A stretch of 61,217 nucleotides of DNA from JAJPKK01 sp035311445 (GCA_035311445.1 DATGCX010000396.1:1-61217); one strand, 5' to 3'. Shown: positions 1 through 8,951, counted from the first letter of the stretch. The notes: a model not told the origin generated them from the letters alone. Numbers and translations: made by a program.

Positions 1-2424
1 GACCACAACGCGCACTTCCAGCAAGCTGCGCAACGGGATCATTTTGCCTTCGGTATCCCGCACATTGATGCGATAAATATCGTCGACGCGGGACCGGTCG
101 TTGGCATCGGCCTGGACCTGAACCTGCCAGGTGCGGCCAAATAAGTTGATGTTGTTGACGAAGTAGCCACCGAGCGAGGTTTGCAGCGCCTGAAACACGG
201 CGCTCAGTTGCACGCCGAGGATCTGCACCTTGTCGCGGTCGATATCGAGGTAGATCGACGGGTTGGTGGCCGAAAACGTCGAGAATACGCGGTTCAACTG
301 CGGATCCTGATTGGCCGCCACGGTCAGCCCGCGCAAGGCTTGCGCCAGTGCATTGGGGTCGCCACCGCGCAGATCCTGCAACACATAGGTGAACCCGCCG
401 CCGGTACCGAGACCGATGATGGGCGGCGGCGCGAGTGGGGCAACGCTTCCGCCCTCAATCTGGCGGAACTTGGGTCCTAGACGTGCGATTAGAGCCGGGA
501 CCCCGTTAGCAGGATCCTTGCGTTCTTCGAAGGACTTGAGCGTGACCACTATGAAAGCAGAATTGGCTTGTGAATAGTTGTCGATGAAATTCAACCCGAT
601 GACGGACGTTATGTCCTCGACCGCCGGCTCCTCGCGCAGGATAGCCTCGGCTTGTCTGATGACGTCGGTTGTACGCACGACCGACGCGCCGCCCGGCAAT
701 TGAACGATGACAAAGAACGCGCCCTGGTCATCTTCAGGCAGGAATCCTGTCGGGGTGATTTTGGACAAGCCGACAATACCAGTGCCCGCAACCGCCACCA
801 ACATGAGACCGATGATCGAGAAGCGAACGATGCGGGCTACCGCAGCGCCATAGGCGTCACGCACATGGTCGATCGAACGCATGACCGTGCCGATGATGCC
901 GCGCCGCGGTCCATGATGCGGGCGCATCAGCACGCCGCACAGGGCAGGCGACAACGTCAACGCATTGATGGCCGACAGGAACATCGACACCGCCACCGTA
1001 ACGGCAAATTGGCGGAACAGCTCGCCGGAGATGCCCGGAATGAACGCGACCGGCACAAACACCGACAGCAAGACGAGCGTTATCGCAAGGATCGGCGCCG
1101 TAATTTCGCGCATAGCTTGCTTGGTAGCCTCCCCTGGCGACAATTCGGGATGCTCCTCCATGACGCGCTCGACGTTCTCGACCACGACAATTGCGTCGTC
1201 GACCACGATGCCGATCGCCAGGACGACGGCAAGCAGCGACACCGAATTGGCGGAGTAACCACCCGCCAGCAGCACGATGAACGCGCCGATCAGACTCACC
1301 GGCACCGCAAGGGTCGGAATAAGGGTCGCGCGAACACTGCCCAGGAAAAGATAGACGACCAGCACCACGAGCACGAACGCCTCGACGAGGGTTTTCTGCA
1401 CCTCCTCGATCGTCGCCTTGACGAATGTGGTCGGATCGTAAGTGACCTTCCAGGCCAAGTCTTCGGGAAACCGCTTTTCCAGTTCGGCCACCCGCGCGCG
1501 AACCGCGTTCAGGGTGGTGATGGCATTGGCGCCGGGGGACTGATACATGGCAATTGCAGCCGCTGGACCGCCGTTGAACATGGTATCGCGGTCGAGATTG
1601 GCTGCACCCAGTTCCAGCCGCGCAACATCGCCGAGACGCAGCACCGAACCATCGGGATTGGTCCGCACGACGATGTTTTCGAATTCGGCGACCGAGCTTA
1701 GACGTCCTTTCGTCTGGATGTTGAGCTGGAGCTGCTGCTCGTTGGAAATTGGCCGGGCGCCGATCCGACCCACGGCAGCCTGAACGTTCTGCGCCTGGAT
1801 CGCGTTGATGATGTCGCCTGTCGTGAGGTTGAGGCCGGTCAGCCGGTCTGTCCGCACCCATGCCCGCATGGCATAGTCCTGCGGCCCCCACAACGACGCA
1901 TCGCCGACGCCCGGCGTGCTCTTGATTGCATCAAGAAGATTGATGGTCACATAGTTGGAGAGAAACAACGCATCGTGAGTATGCCTCGGCGAATAGACGG
2001 CGATCACCCCGAGCAAGGCCGACGATTTCTTCTTAACTGTGACCCCTTGCTTCTGAACATCAGAGGGAAGGCTCGAGAGCGCGACCTGAACCCGGTTGTT
2101 GACGTTGACGGTATTGATGTCCGGATTGGTGCCGAGCTCGAAGGAGACCGTAAGCGAATAGCTGCCGTCATCGCCGCTCACGCTCTTCATGTAGATCGCC
2201 TTGTCGACACCGACGACCTGCGCTTCGATCGGCTGGGCGATGGTGGCATCCACAACGCCTGCGTTCGCACCCGGATACAGAGTCGTGACGGAAACCTGGG
2301 GTGGAACGATATCCGGATATTGCGCAATCGGTATCGTATAAAGCGCCAGCGCGCCCGCGATGGTCGTCACGATGGCGATGACGATGGCAAGGCGGGGCCG
2401 ATCGACAAAAATCGCGGAGAGCAT
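1..2424 (-). CDS. RND efflux pump inner-membrane permease (AcrB/MexB type), 3'-partial
   Basis: Resistance-nodulation-division drug/proton antiporter that exports lipophilic compounds from the inner membrane and periplasm. The 808 visible codons start at an ATG (reverse complement of 2422-2424) and are open to the left edge, so the last fifth or so of a roughly 1,040-residue protein is missing. The N-terminus begins MLSAIFVDRP, with a first membrane helix and the periplasmic porter-domain opening GALALYTIPIAQYPDI, as in AcrB. The charged helix-4 motif VDDAIVVVENVERVM, which carries the two proton-relay aspartates, is read near 1140-1215. Translation starts 4 nt after the adaptor gene stops, so the two form one operon. 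The outer-membrane partner is not visible. Family assignment is secure; the substrate is unknown. Confidence 0.95.
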   Translation of the reverse strand, partial: MLSAIFVDRPRLAIVIAIVTTIAGALALYTIPIAQYPDIVPPQVSVTTLYPGANAGVVDATIAQPIEAQVVGVDKAIYMKSVSGDDGSYSLTVSFELGTNPDINTVNVNNRVQVALSSLPSDVQKQGVTVKKKSSALLGVIAVYSPRHTHDALFLSNYVTINLLDAIKSTPGVGDASLWGPQDYAMRAWVRTDRLTGLNLTTGDIINAIQAQNVQAAVGRIGARPISNEQQLQLNIQTKGRLSSVAEFENIVVRTNPDGSVLRLGDVARLELGAANLDRDTMFNGGPAAAIAMYQSPGANAITTLNAVRARVAELEKRFPEDLAWKVTYDPTTFVKATIEEVQKTLVEAFVLVVLVVYLFLGSVRATLIPTLAVPVSLIGAFIVLLAGGYSANSVSLLAVVLAIGIVVDDAIVVVENVERVMEEHPELSPGEATKQAMREITAPILAITLVLLSVFVPVAFIPGISGELFRQFAVTVAVSMFLSAINALTLSPALCGVLMRPHHGPRRGIIGTVMRSIDHVRDAYGAAVARIVRFSIIGLMLVAVAGTGIVGLSKITPTGFLPEDDQGAFFVIVQLPGGASVVRTTDVIRQAEAILREEPAVEDITSVIGLNFIDNYSQANSAFIVVTLKSFEERKDPANGVPALIARLGPKFRQIEGGSVAPLAPPPIIGLGTGGGFTYVLQDLRGGDPNALAQALRGLTVAANQDPQLNRVFSTFSATNPSIYLDIDRDKVQILGVQLSAVFQALQTSLGGYFVNNINLFGRTWQVQVQADANDRSRVDDIYRINVRDTEGKMIPLRSLLEVRVVV

Positions 2425-2428
2425 TGGC

Positions 2429-3529
2429 TCAACCTCGCCCGACCATAGGCGGCAGCGGGCTGGCACGCACCGGCATGCCCGGACGGACACTCTGCAATCC
2501 TTGGACGATGATCAACTCGCCCCCAGACAATCCGCTTTCGATAATGACGTCGGGGCCACTTCCGCCCCCCGGTTTCACGCGTTTGACGGCGGCCTTGCCG
2601 TCCTCGACGACGAAAACGTAAACGCCTTCCTGATCGGCGATCAGGGCGGCCTGGGGGACGAGGACCTTTTCCTCAGACGTGCCGCTTTCAAGTTTGACCT
2701 GCGCAAATTGACCGTCGATCAGCACGCCCTTCGGATTGGGCATGGTGGCGCGAACCGTCACCGTGTCCGTAGCGCGATCCACGGTGACATCGACGAAGTT
2801 GATGGTGCCCAACTGGTCGTAGGTAGAACCGTCTGAAAAGAGAATACGAACGTCCTTGATATCCCGTCCGCGGCGGGTTTTCTGCGCCTGCAGGAGATCG
2901 CGTTGGCTCACCGGAAATGTCACATACATCGGGTCCTGGCTGACGACGAGAGTCAGCGGGCCGGTCTCCGGGCCGACCACATTGCCCTTGGTAATGTTGG
3001 TGCGGCCGATCTTGCCCGAAATCGGCGACTTGATGTCCGTGTAGCCGAGATTGATCTGGGCCGTCTGCAGGTTCGCTTCGTCGGTCAATACTGTACCGGC
3101 AGCCCCATCGTCCGCGGCCTTCGCCTGATCCCGCGCCACCACGGTACCGGCCTGCGACTTCACGAGTTGCTCGGCGCGGTCCAACTGTATCGCGGAGAGA
3201 GCTTTTGCCGACTTGCTGCGTTCTAAAGCGCCTTGCGCCTGCTCCACCGCAGCTTGAAACAGCCCCTGCTCGATGCGGTAGAGCGGGTCGCCTTCCTTGA
3301 CTACATCGCCTTCCTTGAACAGCACCGCCTCCAGGAATCCCTTGACCCGCGCCTGAATCTGAACACGGTTGACGGCCTCGACGCGTCCGACGAAATCGAA
3401 CGTCTCATTTATGGCCTTGCGCTCTGCCATGACGGTGCCTACCGGAATGGCGGCGGGCGCCCCCTGTTGTCCAAATGTCGGCACCGCAAGCCCCAAGATT
3501 GCCAACACGGCGCACAGAGCTAGGCGCAT
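2429..3529 (-). CDS. RND efflux periplasmic adaptor (membrane fusion protein)
   Basis: HlyD/AcrA-type adaptor that bridges the RND permease to an outer-membrane channel. The 366-residue protein opens with a signal peptide (MRLALCAVLAILGLAVPTFG). It continues with a lipoyl/barrel-sandwich half (VGRVEAVNRVQIQARVKGFL), a Q/A-rich alpha-hairpin around residues 95-150, the second lipoyl half (YTDIKSPISGKIGR) and beta-barrel/membrane-proximal domains ending at PPMVGRG. There is no lipobox cysteine, so it is predicted to be anchored by its signal sequence or free in the periplasm. The start has an AGGGG ribosome-binding site about 8 nt upstream. It is the first gene of the operon with the permease, and no local regulator is seen. 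Confidence 0.95.
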   Translation of the reverse strand: MRLALCAVLAILGLAVPTFGQQGAPAAIPVGTVMAERKAINETFDFVGRVEAVNRVQIQARVKGFLEAVLFKEGDVVKEGDPLYRIEQGLFQAAVEQAQGALERSKSAKALSAIQLDRAEQLVKSQAGTVVARDQAKAADDGAAGTVLTDEANLQTAQINLGYTDIKSPISGKIGRTNITKGNVVGPETGPLTLVVSQDPMYVTFPVSQRDLLQAQKTRRGRDIKDVRILFSDGSTYDQLGTINFVDVTVDRATDTVTVRATMPNPKGVLIDGQFAQVKLESGTSEEKVLVPQAALIADQEGVYVFVVEDGKAAVKRVKPGGGSGPDVIIESGLSGGELIIVQGLQSVRPGMPVRASPLPPMVGRG

Positions 3530-3923
3530 TGTTATTCCCCTCGTGGTTTAAATTGGTTCGACTCCACCTCGGGCAAGCAGCTTTTAAATCATGAAGCGCG
3601 AGGGGGTTCACTGACAAATATCAAAGGACGGCGTGCGCTCTTCGCGCGCCGTGCCCACCAGTCCACGGCCGTGGTGGGCACGCTTCACCTTGCCCCTCCT
3701 GATTGGTTTTTTGAAACGAGAGAAATACCGTCAGCGTGGAATGCCGATGTGTATGGAGGCCCCGGCGGGCATGACGCTCCACCGCGGCCCGAAAAATCTG
3801 TTTGGGGAGATGACCAGCGGCGTCTAGCGACTTGCCTCCCCAAACCGGTTTTTGAGTGTGGCCCACAGTCGGGATTCGTGCACCCGACGCGATCCAGTGG
3901 TCATACGCCTTGTTGCAGCGAAC
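3530..3923. other. gene-free stretch between efflux operon and Cys-rich gene
   Basis: About 390 nt with no convincing gene. It should contain the promoter of the efflux operon and the 3' end region of the Cys-rich gene. It holds two inverted repeats: one at 3651-3681 and a 9-bp pair TTTGGGGAG/CTCCCCAAA at 3801-3809 and 3836-3844. A run of six T lies near 3705-3711. No operator for a known regulator was recognised. Confidence 0.5.
3651..3681. repeat. perfect 10-bp inverted repeat
   Basis: GTGCCCACCA at 3651-3660 pairs perfectly with TGGTGGGCAC at 3672-3681 around an 11-nt spacer. It lies in the gap upstream of the efflux operon. No T-run follows directly, so it is not a clear terminator. It may be a REP-like element or a regulatory hairpin. 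Confidence 0.6.
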
Positions 3924-4382
3924 TCACTGGGGCGATGAAACTTTGGCAATTTCGGCTTGGCAAGCTGGCGCCAACGACGCCTTCTGAGCTACGAGACACT
4001 GAGCGATGCGTCCACCACCTCCCGCAATATTGGCGCAATGCTTTTCGATGTCGTTCCAACAGGCGTCGGCCACTTGCTCGATGCGATTGAGCGCGCGATC
4101 CAGGTTGCGCGCCGCTTCATAAACCGCATAGTCACATTTTGTACTGATTTTGTCTTCATGCGCTTCCATACAAAGGAGAAGTCGCCCCTCTCCGGGCGTG
4201 ACGGTGCTGCAGTATTTTTTTGCATCCTCGGCGCACGCAGCTTCAATCTTCTTTACCGCAGCGGAAAGCCGAGCCTCGATTTGGCGAGCAACATCCGCCT
4301 GGGCGTATGCGGCCGTTCCAAGCGCGATGATCGCGGCCGCCGCGCTAACCGGCAGACGCAATTGGTGCAACAGCGTTCTCAT
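3924..4382 (-). CDS. secreted cysteine-rich repeat protein
   Basis: Protein of 152 residues with a signal peptide (about residues 1-27, ending near AYAQ). The mature part carries two repeats with identical cysteine spacing, C-x7-C-x12-C-x11-C, starting at AACAEDAKKYC and DACWNDIEKHC. This matches the cysteine-rich repeat seen in GLG1/FGF-receptor-like proteins and in many alphaproteobacterial periplasmic proteins, so disulfides are likely. Its function is unknown. An in-frame upstream extension to 4490 exists, but the ATG at 4382 has a good AAGGAG 8 nt upstream and starts the signal peptide. A FixK/FNR-type box lies 113 nt upstream at 4496-4509, which suggests low-oxygen induction. Confidence 0.85.
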   Translation of the reverse strand: MRTLLHQLRLPVSAAAAIIALGTAAYAQADVARQIEARLSAAVKKIEAACAEDAKKYCSTVTPGEGRLLLCMEAHEDKISTKCDYAVYEAARNLDRALNRIEQVADACWNDIEKHCANIAGGGGRIAQCLVAQKASLAPACQAEIAKVSSPQ

Positions 4383-4452
4383 TGTGGCACTCCTTGTATG
4401 ATTGGCAAGTTGTATGACTGGCAGGGCTAGCAAGACGCGTGAACGCAGCTCT

Positions 4453-4488
4453 TTAACTGCAGGGCGCGTCTTAACTGCAGGGCGCGTC
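4453..4488. repeat. 18-bp exact tandem duplication
   Basis: TTAACTGCAGGGCGCGTC occurs twice, head to tail, at 4453-4470 and 4471-4488. It sits between the FixK-type box and the start of the Cys-rich gene, so it lengthens the leader. It looks like a slipped-strand duplication. Confidence 0.9.
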
Positions 4489-4495
4489 ATTTTCG

Positions 4496-4509
4496 TTGAT
4501 AATAATCAA
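4496..4509 (-). promoter_or_regulatory. FixK/FNR-type box
   Basis: TTGAT-AATA-ATCAA is a perfect match to the FNR/FixK dyad TTGAT-N4-ATCAA. It lies 113 nt upstream of the leftward Cys-rich gene (start 4382). The site is seen directly; its use by a CRP/FNR-family oxygen regulator is inferred. Confidence 0.75.
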
Positions 4510-4641
4510 AAGCGTCAAAATATCTCGAAGGAGCGAATGCAGTAATAATTCGCGAGCACTTTCGGGCACCCGAACAGCGATGGAACTCTCAGTGGGGTAT
4601 GCCAAAGCCGCGTGCGGCGCGTCTGGCTAGTCATCATAGCG

Positions 4642-4655
4642 TTGATAAAAATCAA
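4642..4655 (+). promoter_or_regulatory. FixK/FNR-type box
   Basis: TTGAT-AAAA-ATCAA is a perfect dyad followed by TGC. It lies 58 nt before the DUF2092 start at 4714. If it occupies the usual -41.5 activator position, transcription would start near 4690. The same 14 bases recur at 12352-12365 before the phasin gene. Confidence 0.8.
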
Positions 4656-4713
4656 TGCTATGCGCGTCTCAGTTTTATAGGGGGAATGCTTCACTGGCAA
4701 AGCGGAGGATGGC

Positions 4714-5511
4714 ATGGCGTGCACGCGCGCAAGATGCGGAATGACGTGGGCAAAAGTTTTTACAATTGGGGTAGCGGGAGTGATTGTGTCCACCGCTGCC
4801 CGCGCTGACGAAGCGCAAGCCAAAGCTCTTTTCAAAACAATGTCTGATTACCTTGCTGGGCAAAATGCGATATCGCTGGACTTTGACTCAAACCTTGAAA
4901 TTGTTACCACGCAGAACCAGAAGTTGGCACTAGCGAGTTCAGGCACAGTAACGCTTAGCCGCCCGGACAAGATTCGCGCAACACGCACGGGCGGATTTGC
5001 GGACATCGAGTTGGTGTTTGATGGGAAAACTGCCACCTTCATCGGCAAGAACGCGAATCTGTATGCCCAAGCGGAAGCGCCGGGGACAATCGATCACTTG
5101 GTTGACGAGTTGCGGGATAAGTACCACAGGCCTCTGCCAGCGGCAGATTTGCTGATGTCGAGTGCCTATGATCATCTTATGCCTCTTGTCAAGGACGCGA
5201 AGGACCTCGGGAGCGGTGTGATTCGCGGAGTCGAATGCGACCATCTGGCCTTCAGAACCGAAGAGGTGGATTGGCAGATTTGGATAGCCCACGGCGCGCG
5301 CCCTTACCCGTGTCGGTACGTCATCACCAGCACAAAAGTAGCGGGGTCGCCGCAGTACACAATCGATGTCAGGACTTGGAAAGCGGGTGCTGAGGTCGGC
5401 TCCGACAGCTTCAAAGCAGAGATACCATCGGGCGCTAAAAAGCTGGGAGCGGCCGAACTCACCGACTTCGATGAATTGCCCGGTATTTTCACCCCAGCAG
5501 GAGCAAAATAA
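4714..5511 (+). CDS. DUF2092 family periplasmic protein
   Basis: Protein of 265 residues with an N-terminal hydrophobic signal (VFTIGVAGVIVSTAARA) and a mature domain starting ADEAQAKALFKTMSDYL. It resembles DUF2092 proteins, predicted LolA/LppX-like periplasmic proteins; motifs visible include a VTLSRPDKIRATRTGGF strand segment and LVFDGKTATFIGKNANLYAQ. The biochemical role is unknown. GGAGG at 4704-4708 supports the ATG at 4714; the ATG at 4741 is an alternative that would shorten the signal region. A FixK-type box lies 58 nt upstream. The next gene begins 2 nt after the stop, so the two are probably translationally coupled. Confidence 0.85.
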   Translation: MACTRARCGMTWAKVFTIGVAGVIVSTAARADEAQAKALFKTMSDYLAGQNAISLDFDSNLEIVTTQNQKLALASSGTVTLSRPDKIRATRTGGFADIELVFDGKTATFIGKNANLYAQAEAPGTIDHLVDELRDKYHRPLPAADLLMSSAYDHLMPLVKDAKDLGSGVIRGVECDHLAFRTEEVDWQIWIAHGARPYPCRYVITSTKVAGSPQYTIDVRTWKAGAEVGSDSFKAEIPSGAKKLGAAELTDFDELPGIFTPAGAK

Positions 5512-5513
5512 TC

Positions 5514-5720
5514 ATGGTCAAGCACCTCGGAATGTTATTGTTAGCGGCAGTCGCTGGCTATTTTTGCCTTGAGTTCGGCCATACGGTCGGAATTCCAGGC
5601 GTGGCCAGCTTTGTCACCCCCGCAGCGGCCGTTGTCGGCCGTCCGTTGACACCAGTGAGTGTCGCCGGTGTCGCGCGCAGAACGGCGCGGCGGTGTGCGG
5701 TGGGTGTCTATTACTGCTAG
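5514..5720 (+). CDS. small exported protein with VGRPLTPVSVAGVARRTARR motif
   Basis: A 68-residue protein with an N-terminal signal or anchor helix (MLLLAAVAGYFCLEF), an Ala-rich linker and a conserved-looking tail VGRPLTPVSVAGVARRT, ending YYC. Small proteins with this VGRPLTPVS tail occur widely in Bradyrhizobium-like genomes, often beside DUF2092 genes; this is recalled and was not searched. The 2-nt gap to the DUF2092 gene makes a two-gene unit that would share the FixK-type promoter. Function unknown; possibly a partner of the DUF2092 protein. Confidence 0.8.
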   Translation: MVKHLGMLLLAAVAGYFCLEFGHTVGIPGVASFVTPAAAVVGRPLTPVSVAGVARRTARRCAVGVYYC

Positions 5721-6250
5721 CGGACAGCACGCTCTTGCGGATGGGCTGGGATCGATGCGCACTGATCGGGAGAGGGGGGAGCTTCCCAGCTCCGCCCCTA
5801 TCCCTGCGGTGCGTGCGGTCCGCATCGGCGGTTCGAGAAGTTGCGCGGCACACATCTGACTTTTGTCTGCCTTTGTCAGCGTATAAAGTTGATAAAGACA
5901 CGCGCGTGCGGGCGCCTAGACAGATGCGAAGGCCATTGTACTTTTGAACGGGCTCATATCAGACGTTTCTCGGCCGTACTTGAGTTATTTCAGTGGCGGA
6001 TCAGTGGCGGAACCCGCAGCCCCACTTGCGATCGGGTCACTGCCGTTGAGAAATATCAATGCAACCTAGCGCGTTTCACGACAGGTCTAACTGGGCTTAG
6101 GGGGGCCTGTTGCGCTGACTATCCGCTGGTCACTTTGTCGGCCGGCGTCGCTGACAACGCATATGCGGGGCGATGCAGTTGCGACACCCAACGTCTCTCG
6201 AAGATGACAACGGGTGAACTTACGAGCATAAAGACAGCTGGAGGTGAAAA
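5721..6250. other. leader/promoter region of the DUF3141 gene
   Basis: A 530-nt gap without a supported gene. It contains the FixK-type box at 6046-6059 and an 11-bp tandem repeat (CAGTGGCGGA units at 5991-6001 and 6002-6012). A good ribosome-binding site (GGAGGTG) sits just before 6251. Short open frames here lack coding character. Confidence 0.6.
6046..6059 (+). promoter_or_regulatory. FixK/FNR-type box
   Basis: TTGAG-AAAT-ATCAA, followed by TGC, lies 191 nt upstream of the DUF3141 start. One base differs from the perfect dyad in the left outer position. The long leader leaves room for a transcript start near 6101. Confidence 0.7.
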
Positions 6251-8527
6251 ATGGCCGTCGCCCAACCCCAACCGGAATCGCTTGCGTCGCCCCCAGACCT
6301 GTTCGGTGCCGCGGCCGCTTACATGGTCGATGCGGCTCAACGCAGCATTCTGTTCTTGGATGTGATGCGCCAACGCGGAAACGCTTACCGCGAACATATC
6401 GCCAAAACCGCACCGCATGTCCTGGAATACACGGCTGAACTGGTGCTCGACGGCCGCACCTTTCCGCGTCCCGTCAACTACGCGCTCGTTCGCATCGTTC
6501 CGCCCCAGGGCGTTGAAATTGACCCAACTCGCCGGCCATTCGTCGTCGTCGATCCCCGTGCCGGGCATGGGCCGGGAATCGGCGGCTTCAAATCCGACAG
6601 CGAAATCGGGGTCGCATTGAAGGCCGGCCATCCATGCTATTTTATCGGCTTCCTCCCCGAGCCGATGCCCGGTCAGACGATTCAGGACATAGCACGGGCG
6701 GAAGCCGTCTTTCTCGAAAAGGTCATGGAACTGCACCCGAACGCGGACGGGAAGCCATGTGTCATCGGCAATTGTCAGGCCGGCTGGGCGGTGATGATGC
6801 TGGCGGCGGTGCGTCCGGAACTGTTCGGTCCGATCATCGTAGCCGGATCTCCACTGTCCTACTGGGCGGGCGTGCGCGGCCACAATCCGTTGCGCTACAC
6901 AGGCGGACTGCTGGGCGGCAGCTGGTTGACAGCGTTGACCAGCGATCTCGGGGCTGGAAAATTCGATGGCGCCTGGTTGGTGCAGAATTTTGAAAATCTG
7001 AATCCGTCGAACACGCTGTGGAGCAAGCAATACAATCTCTATTCGAAGGTCGATACGGAAGCCGAACGCTATCTGGGTTTCGAGCGCTGGTGGGGCGGCC
7101 ACGTCAATCTTAACGCGGAGGAGATCCAGTTCATCGTCGATGAATTGTTCGTCGGCAATCATCTCGCTGCTGGGATGATCCGCACCTCCGATGGCACGGC
7201 CATCGACCTTCGCACCATACGTTCGCCGATCGTCGTATTCTGCTCGAAAGGCGACAACATTACGCCGCCCCAGCAGGCACTCGGATGGATTCTGGATCTT
7301 TACGAAAACGTTGACGATATCCGATCCTATGGACAGACCATCGTCTACACGATCCACGAAAGTGTGGGTCACCTGGGCATATTCGTCTCCGGCGGCGTGG
7401 CTCGCAAAGAGCACAATGAGTTTTCCAGCAACATCGACCTGATCGACACCCTTCCGCCAGGACTCTATGAGGCCGTCTTCGAATCCAAGACGGCCGCCAC
7501 GACAAATCCCGACCTCGCAACCGGCAATTGGGTCATGCGATGCGAGGCTAGAACGCTTGATGATATTCGCGCGCTGGGTGGCAACGACGCGGCGGAAGAA
7601 CGCCGGTTTGCGACGGTCGCCCGGATCTCCGAAGCGAATCTTGCGCTTTATCGAATGCTTGCGCAGCCGGTGATTCGTTCACTGGTGACGGCTCCGATGG
7701 CGCAGTGGATGCAGCAGATGCATCCTCTGCGGCTTTCATATGAAATGTTCAGTGACAATAATCCGTTCATGGCTCCGGTGAAGGCGATGGCTGGCTGGGT
7801 ACGGGAAAACCGCCGACCGGTGGATGACGAAAATCCGTTCATGGCGGCGCAGGATCAGATTTCCCAGCATGTCACGGCCTCGCTCGACGCCTGGCGCGAC
7901 TGGCGTGACTCCACGAGCGAGCAGGCGTTCTTGTGGATTTATGGGTCATCTGCCTTGCAGGCGGCCGTTGGCCTCGATCCGAACGCGGCCGAACCGATGC
8001 GAAAGGCGCCGAAGAACCCCTTCCATCGCGAGCTCGTGCGCGGCCGGATTGCCGAATTGAAGTCCCACATTTCGGTCGGCGGGCTGCGCGAAGCTGTGAT
8101 CCGGTCAGTGCTCTATATCGGCATGGGGCGAAAATCGGTGGATGAGCGCGGCTTCGAACTGGTGCGTCGCGTTCGTTCCGCCCAGCAGGACCTGCCAGCC
8201 ATTTCGCTGGCGGCGTTCAAGGCGCTGGTACGTGAGCAGTTCCTGATGCTCTTAGTCGATACGGAAGCAGCACTTGCAGCCATTCCGACGATGTTACCGC
8301 CAGATGTCGAAGTGCGGGTCAAAGCGTTCGACCTCATCAAGGACGTGCTTACAGCTGCGTATGGCGGCTTGAGTGCGGAGGAGAGCGAGCGCAGCACACG
8401 GATCGCGGCATTGTTTGGCATTAATCGCGGTGTGCCGGCGGCGCGCCGTGTCACCCGGGTCCCGGCAGCCGAGAAAGCCGAGAAGGAGACGCAAGCCGAG
8501 AAAGAGACGCAGGCAAAGGCATCATAA
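6251..8527 (+). CDS. DUF3141 family, PHA-synthase-like alpha/beta hydrolase
   Basis: A 758-residue protein of the DUF3141 family, distantly related to polyhydroxyalkanoate synthases. Visible features are a PhaC-like core (RPFVVVDPRAGHGPGIGGF near 95-113), a lipase-type box with Cys in place of Ser (GNCQAGW, Cys175), an acid-loop aspartate (CSKGDNITPP, Asp335) and a downstream histidine (SVGHLGIF, His374). Together they fit a Cys-Asp-His triad. The C-terminal half (about 420-740) is alpha-helical and family-specific, ending in a Lys/Glu-rich repeat (KEKETQAEKETQAKAS-like). No transmembrane helices are seen. The substrate is unproven; an acyl-CoA/PHA-related thioester activity is inferred from fold and context. 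A FixK-type box precedes it, and pta-ackA-fabI follow after one small reverse gene. Confidence 0.88.
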   Translation: MAVAQPQPESLASPPDLFGAAAAYMVDAAQRSILFLDVMRQRGNAYREHIAKTAPHVLEYTAELVLDGRTFPRPVNYALVRIVPPQGVEIDPTRRPFVVVDPRAGHGPGIGGFKSDSEIGVALKAGHPCYFIGFLPEPMPGQTIQDIARAEAVFLEKVMELHPNADGKPCVIGNCQAGWAVMMLAAVRPELFGPIIVAGSPLSYWAGVRGHNPLRYTGGLLGGSWLTALTSDLGAGKFDGAWLVQNFENLNPSNTLWSKQYNLYSKVDTEAERYLGFERWWGGHVNLNAEEIQFIVDELFVGNHLAAGMIRTSDGTAIDLRTIRSPIVVFCSKGDNITPPQQALGWILDLYENVDDIRSYGQTIVYTIHESVGHLGIFVSGGVARKEHNEFSSNIDLIDTLPPGLYEAVFESKTAATTNPDLATGNWVMRCEARTLDDIRALGGNDAAEERRFATVARISEANLALYRMLAQPVIRSLVTAPMAQWMQQMHPLRLSYEMFSDNNPFMAPVKAMAGWVRENRRPVDDENPFMAAQDQISQHVTASLDAWRDWRDSTSEQAFLWIYGSSALQAAVGLDPNAAEPMRKAPKNPFHRELVRGRIAELKSHISVGGLREAVIRSVLYIGMGRKSVDERGFELVRRVRSAQQDLPAISLAAFKALVREQFLMLLVDTEAALAAIPTMLPPDVEVRVKAFDLIKDVLTAAYGGLSAEESERSTRIAALFGINRGVPAARRVTRVPAAEKAEKETQAEKETQAKAS

Positions 8528-8548
8528 AATCACGAGTCGACCTACCGG

Positions 8549-8576
8549 CGTCCATCGGCCTGTAAGCTGATGGACG
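8549..8576. terminator. hairpin between convergent genes
   Basis: CGTCCATC (8549-8556) pairs perfectly with GATGGACG (8569-8576) around a 12-nt loop, 22 nt after the DUF3141 stop and before the end of the reverse small gene. There is no strong T-run on either strand, so it is at best a weak terminator or an RNA 3'-end stabiliser. Confidence 0.4.
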
Positions 8577-8637
8577 GATGTGCCTGCAGACTGGCGGATG
8601 CATTCGCGGCGTCGATTGTTTCGCCTTGTTCAGTCGC

Positions 8638-8862
8638 TCAGGGCCGGTGCCCCAAGGAGACCATGCAGTCCTTCCACACGGCAGAGCGACGCCGCTGATG
8701 CGAATTACTGCTATCTGCCTTGGGAACGTTCTTCAGGGTCACAGCATTACATTTATGGATTGCGGCCTCTCGCGAAGAGTGCGTGGTTGCCGCAGGGGAG
8801 AGGTTTATGCTCATCAAAAGGCCGATCGTAGCCGCAGCGACGTATTTAGGGATATTTCCCAT
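8638..8862 (-). CDS. small exported protein with C-terminal CMVSLGHRP-type motif
   Basis: A 74-residue protein. MGNIPKYVAAATIGLLMSINLSPA is a signal peptide; the mature part has one cysteine in AAIHKCNA and ends VWKDCMVSLGHRP. This Cys...Y/W-x-x-CM-x3-G-x-R-P layout is common among small secreted proteins of rhizobia-like bacteria. The frame extends upstream to 8886, but GGGAGGAG sits 6 nt before the ATG at 8862. A FixK-type box lies 75 nt upstream. Function unknown. Confidence 0.75.
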   Translation of the reverse strand: MGNIPKYVAAATIGLLMSINLSPAATTHSSREAAIHKCNAVTLKNVPKADSSNSHQRRRSAVWKDCMVSLGHRP

Positions 8863-8937
8863 ATGCTTCTCCTCCCTGTAGCTCATGACACATTTCCAAG
8901 CAATGGATCAGTTATCGCCTACCTTGATCTGACTACA

Positions 8938-8951
8938 TTGATTATTGTCAA
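8938..8951 (-). promoter_or_regulatory. FixK/FNR-type box
   Basis: TTGAT-TATT-GTCAA lies 75 nt upstream of the leftward small exported protein (start 8862). It has the full TTGA-N6-TCAA core with one outer mismatch. Its spacing fits a promoter for that gene; a second box for pta lies 200 bp to the right. Confidence 0.7.

Noticed and set aside
3554..3566. GGTTCGACTCC resembling a tRNA T-loop
   Set aside because: The flanking five bases do not form a T-stem and no acceptor or anticodon arm is found around it.
6119..7414. 431-codon minus-strand frame
   Set aside because: It lies antisense inside the DUF3141 gene and matches no family; codon bias of the opposite strand explains it.
8549..8576. 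Strong intrinsic terminator after the DUF3141 gene
   Set aside because: A perfect stem is present but no T-run follows on either strand; downgraded to a weak hairpin.
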